Shown here piece by piece: positions 58,529-64,000 of a DNA stretch of 64,000 bases; position 1 is the first letter of the stretch, and every line of letters starts with the position of its first letter. The position numbers and the translations under genes are program-made. Location: the NCBI RefSeq assembly GCF_016801865.2, contig NC_068937.1, positions 35,119,692 through 35,183,691 on the forward strand. The letters run 5' to 3'. This stretch comes from Culex pipiens pallens. Taxonomy: Eukaryota; Arthropoda; Insecta; Diptera; Culicidae. The notes beneath the pieces were generated by a model. It was not told the DNA's origin and searched no databases. It saw only the letters and a program-made list of their open reading frames with translations.

Positions 58529-58945
58529 AATGTATTTTGCTAACAAATTTCAAAGACAATGCCAATCCTAAAGTTAAATCAGAAAAATAAATGTTTTGAA
58601 AATTTGGATTGTTTTCATAAATTGCAACAAAAGATAATTTTTGCATTTAAATAAAGTTAAGGCAAATTTCATTTGTAGCATTTTTTTCATTGATTGATAA
58701 TTCCAGAAAATAATGATATCATACAAAATACCAAGGGACAAATTTCACGGAGCCCTACCGATAACGGATGATAACCTATTTTATTTATATAATTCAAACA
58801 TTCGCCTAATCCAATCAAATTATGTTGAATAATATGAAAGTTTTGAGGTATAATTGCTTAAATTTTAACAAAATTCCTTATTTTTCTAAAAGTACTCAGA
58901 TTTTTCTAATTTGTAAAATGGTTATCAAACTTTTTGAAATTTTGT
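58528..58945 (+). repeat. Local duplication, copy 2 (short form)
   Basis: About 420 bp collinear with copy 1 but with the middle ~484 bp missing; the junction reads CATACAAAATACCAAGGGAC (58721-58740). Divergence includes many small substitutions, so the duplication is not recent. Confidence 0.85.
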
Positions 58946-59175
58946 GAAATTTTGAGCATTTAAAGAAAATAGAGCAATGAAAAAGCATACCAAATTTCAC
59001 TTCGTTTGATATCCATATTACTCATTATGACAATTTAAGCATTTGAAAAAAAACGGTATTTTGTATTTTTTTTGTACATGTTGTTGATGGATTTAGTCTA
59101 TCAAAGAAAGATTTTTAAAACGAGTTATCTTCCGTTATCGGCGATAAGTATTATCGAAATAACGATAACGTTGTT

Positions 59176-59730
59176 ACAGATTGTTTTACGTAGTGGCGTT
59201 ACGCTCCTGGATCGGAATCTGGATTAATATCCTGAGCGAATGAGCCCAAAACAACCAAAATTGGTTGAGTTTGAGCTTAGATATGAATTTTTTAATATTA
59301 ACTTCCCACATGATGCTTAAAACAAGCTAAATAACATCGAAAATATTTTTACGATGCATTGGACTTTGATAGTTTACTAACATTATCCAAAAATATGGTG
59401 AGATTGAGTAACTCTACCTAAAATGATTTAGAAATACAAAAATATGGTGAAAACAAGTCATCCAACAGTGTTTAAAAGTAGAGATTTTCAATTATTTGGG
59501 CACTTTTTGAGCAATTTCAATAAAAATATCAAAAAGATTTTTCGAAAGATCTTTTTTAGCCATGAACGCAACCCATATTTTCACAACTATTGAAATGACA
59601 TGGTTTGTTCTAGAAACGATTTTTTTCCAGATTACTCGTCGTAAGATGTCCCCTACAAAACCTTGTTAACAGAATTTAGTTTGAGAAAAACCTGAGAAAT
59701 GGTAAAACCTGTAAAAAATCACTTTGACCC
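59176..59730. other. Unassigned non-coding sequence
   Basis: AT-rich with no recognised feature. The final AATCACTTTGACCCC recalls the CCGTAAAACGGGGTGACTTTG element ends, but the match is short. Confidence 0.35.
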
Positions 59731-59947
59731 CCCAAGTAACATTTTTTTCAGGAGTTCTACAAGAGCTCTTCATGATAGCTACAGCATAGCAGTTTGGACC
59801 GCGATAGGATAAAATTCTCTTCAAAAACTTCTTCAGGAGTTTGGAAGAGTACTTGAAGAGAGTTTTACCTACCGCGGTCCAAACTGCTATGCTGTAGCTA
59901 TCTTGTAGAGCTCTTGTAGAACTCCTGGAAAAACAATGTTACTTGGG
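59731..59947. mobile_element. 217-bp near-perfect foldback MITE, CCCAAGTAACA ends
   Basis: CCCAAGTAACATTTTTTTCA at the left faces AATGTTACTTGGG at the right, with arms of about 95 bp continuing through AGGAGTTCTACAAGAGCTCT and CAAACTGCTATGCTGTAGCT around a centre near 59839. No target duplication beyond a possible CC/CA. Non-coding. Confidence 0.9.
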
Positions 59948-61487
59948 CCAATCTCACCCCAACTGACGGTATCAGTCATCCTACGTTTTAGAAAACTATT
60001 CCAGCATCATGAACACGTTAGCTGCAGTTTTCAAAGCATTATAAATTTTACAACTCTCTGGTAGAACTTGAAGTGTGGTGCAAGGATTTCTTGCTTGGTT
60101 GTTATAATTTTCGTACCTTTTCACAAAACTGGCACAAAACCTCAAACTCGAATTGAGGTGAAAACAGTTACGGTCGGTGTGCAGCTGTGCGTTTTTAAAA
60201 GCAGCAATTTTCAAGTGGGCAAAGGTACGCTCTTGAATGTACTCTATACCCCATCCCCCCTTCACCCATTAAGTTAAAATCACCCACACCGTTAAGTGCA
60301 GTTCTCTTTTTTTTTCAGCACCAACTCGGTCTCGCGGTTCAAAAAGTGCAGCGGAAGTGATGTGGCGTATGAATGCGTTTTATTTTGCTTTTTTGCTGTT
60401 TTCAACCTGGCCTGAACTTCAGCCACAGAACACAACATGAAACTGGTTGTTGGCAGCCCTGCCGGGTGGCCCACTCATTCTGAGGTTGAAGAGAAAAAAA
60501 AAACTGGAAAAATTGTAAGGATTGGTTCAACCAAACGGTATTTTTATGGGTTTTGCACCTAAGCCAGGTCAGTGTGAGTTAGTTTATAAGGTTGTTTATT
60601 TGTTGACTACATTTTCAGTTTTTTTAGCTTTGAATTTGAAAAACATCTTTAGGTTTATCAATTCAAGAGGATAATTTTCTTATATTACCTTTATTAGTGA
60701 AAACTGCTCTTAATTTCTTTAATTTTTTAAAAAATTCTTTAGAATTCAAACATAAAAAGTGTTTCTACATGCAAAATCCCGCTGAATTACAACACCTTTC
60801 AGCAAATAAAATATCGCACCATTACCGTGACCTATCACCTTCCACCTGGAGTCAATTCATCTCTTGATTCACCCACCAGTTGGCACCTCCTCCTCCTCCT
60901 CCTCCTCCTGCAAGAGGACCATTCAGGAGTACTACTCAGGACAAAGATAAATAGTATCAACCTCAGCGTCCTCCAGCGACGTCGCTTTTATTACCACTTT
61001 GGCGCGTTAAAAGCTTGAAAAATGATCTCTCCTCTTCCGCTATCCACTCTACCCTCTCTGAAAGCAGCTCCACTTCCGGTTTGGCCATGGCATGCATGCA
61101 AACGGGGGAGCCCTTCGAATGGTGTTGTTGGTGGTGTTGGTGCAAATAAAACACTCACTCTAATCACTTTGCCGAACATATTTTATTCATTTGTCTCCCA
61201 TTGTGGGTGTGTGTGTGGGTGTGATTGCATCGCGTGAATTATTGCTGACTGATGGCAACACTGGCTGGAGGGTGGAGGAGGGTGACATATTGTTTGCTAA
61301 AATAGTATTCTTTTTTTTTTTTTGCTTGCTTGACTGTCGCGTATGTGAGTGTAATGGTTTGTCATTAGTTTGTGTGAGAGCGGGTATGCATCACGTCATG
61401 GTTGATGTATTCTTATAAAGAGGAACAACATCGCTGAAATTAGACTTAGATAAATGATTTTTCTATTTTCTGGTAAAAACGTCTGCG
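59948..61487. other. Unique-looking non-coding DNA
   Basis: Includes a CTC trinucleotide run at about 60885-60909 and a T13 run near 61310. Overlapping short frames lack domains. No gene called. Confidence 0.4.
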
Positions 61488-61720
61488 AGAATAATGGGTT
61501 CAAACAGCAATTTTTGACGAATTTTTCGTTCTTACACTAACAACTTTGCCCAAGCCACCAAACAATTACGTATTTTTGTTCTCAAGATACAGATCTGAAT
61601 ATATTTAGACACCATTCTGAAGTTTTTTTTTTTTTGTTGAAAGGTTTCGATTTTTTTTTTTAATTTTTGTCTCTAGAATTTTGGTATGGGCAGCTGTCAA
61701 ATTTGTATGGATCTGAAAAA
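61488..61720 (+). mobile_element. Remnant of a GAGCAATTCTCTAC foldback arm
   Basis: AACAACTTTGCCCAAGCCACCAAAC... followed by AAGATACAGAT and GGGCAGCTGTCAAATTTGTATGG matches the outer right arm of copies A and D in order, but diverged and interrupted by T runs. Confidence 0.6.
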
Positions 61721-61987
61721 GACAGTAATTTTGCGTTTCATAAACGAAACATGATTTTTATTTATCAAACCAACCTTTTCACTTTATTTCGATGAAATTT
61801 AAAAAAATATTTTTAAAGACTAGAATCATAAAACTATTCTTTTTTAAAAGTCAAAATTCTATTTTGCGGAAAGTATATGACAAATATAGAATTATTTGAA
61901 GGTTCTATGCATCTTAATTCATCAGTTTCTTTGCAACTTCTAATTAAAATAATATAAACGTTTTTCTTGATAAACTTAAGCAAATGA

Positions 61988-62840
61988 TTAGGGCTAGTGA
62001 TTTTTCGCAATTTCACGCCGCGTAATCCATGAAATTTACCCCTGTCCATGAAATGCGGGAAATATCGTGAAATGCTGCGAAATGTGTAATATTTAATTAA
62101 TAAATCGCTACTCAGTGCGGTCAAGCTTTATTTGTTTAATAAAAGCATTTTAAAAAGCAGTTTACAAATAAAAAAGTATTTCATATCAGATCTACAACAA
62201 TTTTTTGAAGTTAATGTTCATTAGAATATTCAATAAAATGCAGATAGTTTATTTATTCCACGAAATTCCAAAAAGATTTTAAATGAACATTAATCAATAC
62301 TTCTTTGAAAAAAAGGCAAAAAATAAATTTTTTTTATTTTTTTTTGTAAAATTTATTTCAATTAATGAACGATATGAAAGAACGATAAACAAATTGCATT
62401 TTAATAATTTTAATATTATGAGTAGGCTTAGTGATTTTTCACGCTCAAAAATTGCAAATTTTACGGGGACCTCAATTTCAAAACATCAAATTTCACGCAA
62501 ATTTCGCGGATCGTGAAAAATGTTAGAATAAAGCTGAAAATCTTATGTTTAAAACACAGAAATTGATTTTTAGGCTTCATTATATATTTTTTAAATAAAC
62601 TAAATACAATTTCAATAAATTTGGACCTGCCTTAAAAAAATCTCCTAATGTTCCAAAAAGATTCTATCTTGTTATATATTTTGAAACAAAATGTAAGGCA
62701 TGCGTATTCTCATTCATTGAACTGCTTTTTTTATATTTGACTAATAAAGCTAAAACGTTTTCGCTGATTTGCTTCATTTTATTGATTTTCATATGAAAGC
62801 AAGATTTAACAATCTTGTCCAGCCAAAATGAGTTGAACAA
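61988..62840 (+). repeat. TGATTTTTCACG-type repeats, two adjacent copies
   Basis: A first short copy starts GGGCTAGTGATTTTTCGC near 61991; a second starts TAGGCTTAGTGATTTTTCACG near 62424 and runs to GCAAGATTTAACAATCTTGTC near 62820. The second is the inverse of the copy at 150-592. Confidence 0.6.
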
Positions 62841-63454
62841 TTTGAATTTCTCGTGACATTTAGAACATTAAAAATATTTTTTGAGGTTTCATCTCCTAAT
62901 TCAAATTTAAATTTTAAATCAATGTGCAAGAAAAATATATTCGTAACGAAAACGAAATAATGATGCAACTTACAACTGAAAGGAACTCCAAAACTGTATT
63001 GCAAAAGAACTTGATTATTCACAAAAAAACCGAATTGAATTGAAGAAAAAAATCAAATTGAATACAAAAACAAAACAGTAGTATTTTTTAAACTTTCACG
63101 GGAATTATCCACCCAAATAATCATATGTCGTTAAAATAAAATAAGACTCAAAAAAATCTGAAATGTTTTTATTAGTTGATTTCAAAGATAAAATATACTC
63201 TTCATTTTATTTTGAATAAAACAAAGCTTGATTATTTTATTTTCTTATGAAACTATACCTTGCAAATAAAATCGCAGTAAATTTTTTATTACTGCGAATG
63301 AAAATATTACTAAACTAACCTAAAGTAACCATCACAACGTCCTTACTTAATCTGATACAAAGTGTTATACTAACTGACTGTCGTTTCCAATAAATTACAA
63401 ATTACAAAACTTAGTTAGGCCGTTGCAAATATTTTTTAAAGTTTATGTCGCCCC
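62841..63454. other. AT-rich unassigned sequence
   Basis: No structure found apart from the final block TTAGGCCGTTGCAAATATT, which may belong to the following hairpin element. Confidence 0.4.
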
Positions 63455-63657
63455 TTGTTTTTAGCTGGTCAGACTTCTATTTTCTTTAAAATGTTGAAAT
63501 TTTTTTGAAAAAAAAATTTTTTGCCCCCTTATTTTTCAAACCAATTTTGAAGGAGGGGTCCTTCAAAATTGATTTGAAAAATAAGGGGGCAAAAAATTTT
63601 TTTTTCAAAAAACTTCAAAATTTTAAAGAAAATAGAAGTCTGACCAGCTAAAAACAA
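63455..63657. mobile_element. 203-bp hairpin element, TTGTTTTTAGCTGGTCAG ends
   Basis: TTGTTTTTAGCTGGTCAGAC faces GTCTGACCAGCTAAAAACAA, and the arms continue to a centre near 63556 (TTTTGCCCCCTTATTTTTCA and its complement). No protein and no clear target duplication. Confidence 0.85.
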
Positions 63658-63697
63658 TTAGAAATGCCATTTCCTGCGTTTTTGTAAATCATAAACC

Positions 63698-64000
63698 CAG
63701 GGCTGTGGAGTCGGAGTCGGTGAAGTCGGGTCTTTTTGGGGACCTGGAGTCGGAGTCGGAGTCGGAGCCGAAAATTCCTGATAACCCGGAGTCGGAGTCG
63801 GAGTTATCTAAAATTCAACAAAAATTATCTTTTTTTTATTGTTTAGTATTTGTTATAATGCAGGTTAATTCATAAAACTTCTTATTTTTTAATTGTTTTT
63901 TAAAGTCGCATGCATTGCGTTGCCATTTTTTTCTTTTTTTTAAATAGATTTATCAGATGAGCAATTCTCTATGAAATCGGCCGATTTCAACCTTTTTTAT
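63698..64000 (+). mobile_element. hAT-like element with GGAGTC arrays, copy 3, runs off the window
   Basis: Starts CAGGGCTGTGGAGTCGG, with GGAGTC arrays to about 63805 and the same spacer GTCTTTTTGGGGACCTGG as copy 1. It follows copy 1 until ATTTATCAGA (about 63948-63957), where a foldback begins. The preceding 8 bp are CATAAACC; the other flank lies outside. Confidence 0.88.
63958..64000 (+). mobile_element. Start of a GAGCAATTCTCTA foldback nested in hAT-like copy 3
   Basis: TGAGCAATTCTCTATGAAATCG then GGCCGATTTC, matching the termini of copy E. It interrupts hAT-like copy 3 and continues past the window end. Confidence 0.75.

Larger units (their letters stand above)
55803..59175. repeat. 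Composite region bracketed by inverted ATCGTTATCG-type ends
   Basis: ATTCGTTATCGTTATCGTTATT near 55850 is mirrored by GAAATAACGATAACG near 59156, and GATAACGGATGATAACCT occurs internally at 56909 and 58758. The span holds two copies of a duplicated segment and a foldback. It may be one old element enlarged by duplication, but the boundary claim is tentative. Confidence 0.45.

Noticed and set aside
150..62840. The inverted repeats near the two ends of the window as termini of one giant element
   Set aside because: The same repeat occurs several more times inside the window, so the end pair is just two copies of a dispersed family.
1..64000. CRISPR array, prokaryotic operon, phage or plasmid features
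   Set aside because: No spacer-repeat structure, ribosome-binding pattern or bacterial genes; nested eukaryotic transposons and microsatellites dominate.

Overview
This is non-coding eukaryotic DNA, AT-rich and very repeat-dense, from a scaffolded assembly with two fixed 100-base gaps (1803-1902 and 27169-27268). I recognise several of the dispersed families as mosquito repeats, and Culex is my best guess. They include elements carrying GGAGTC arrays at both ends, foldbacks ending in GAGCAATTCTCTAC, and elements ending in GCCTTCCTCACT. That attribution is from memory and was not checked. I see no intact protein-coding gene and no functional tRNA or rRNA gene in 64 kb. The very long open frames at 34.8-37.4 kb and 51.8-52.9 kb are simple-sequence DNA. 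The only convincing protein homology is the C-terminal end of a dead non-LTR retrotransposon (4425-4772, minus).

Layout. 0-7.7 kb: nested inverted-repeat elements and one LINE fragment. 7.7-10.7 kb: mostly unique-looking DNA, with a weak zinc-finger-like reading frame. 10.7-16.4 kb: a large palindromic element split by a TA-flanked element and a GC-rich insert with 140-bp tandem repeats; then a 770-bp tRNA-headed retroposon with a 17-bp target duplication, and a 704-bp element with an 8-bp duplication. 18.0-21.2 kb: a dispersed repeat split by a 2.4-kb hAT-like element that itself holds a TTAA-flanked MITE. 24.5-28.6 kb: unique-looking sequence around two abutting octamer arrays. 28.6-33.3 kb: a 1.8-kb foldback and a second hAT-like copy with its own nested insert. 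33.3-38.6 kb: unique-looking flanks around a 2.4-kb T/G array. 39.4-43.3 kb: a 2.1-kb foldback carrying a SINE, then other foldback and TA-flanked elements. 43.3-50.3 kb: further elements, including a 2-kb foldback split by a 674-bp TA-flanked element. 50.3-54 kb: unique-looking flanks around an (ACAAAACA)n array. 54-59.9 kb: palindromic elements and a local duplication. 60-61.5 kb: unique-looking DNA. 61.9-64 kb: repeats again, ending in a third hAT-like copy that runs off the window.

No genes act together here. The coherent story is insertion order. Several insertions can be proved inside the window because an uninterrupted copy of the same target lies elsewhere in it. This holds for the SINE at 39902-40125, the TTAA element at 20233-20461, and the TA elements at 11554-12463 and 47231-47904. 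I found no convincing new biological system. The most interesting items are the hAT-like family with satellite-like ends, the tRNA-headed retroposon with a second convergent tRNA-like segment, two insertions at the same point in two hAT copies, and the very long hairpin-forming foldbacks.
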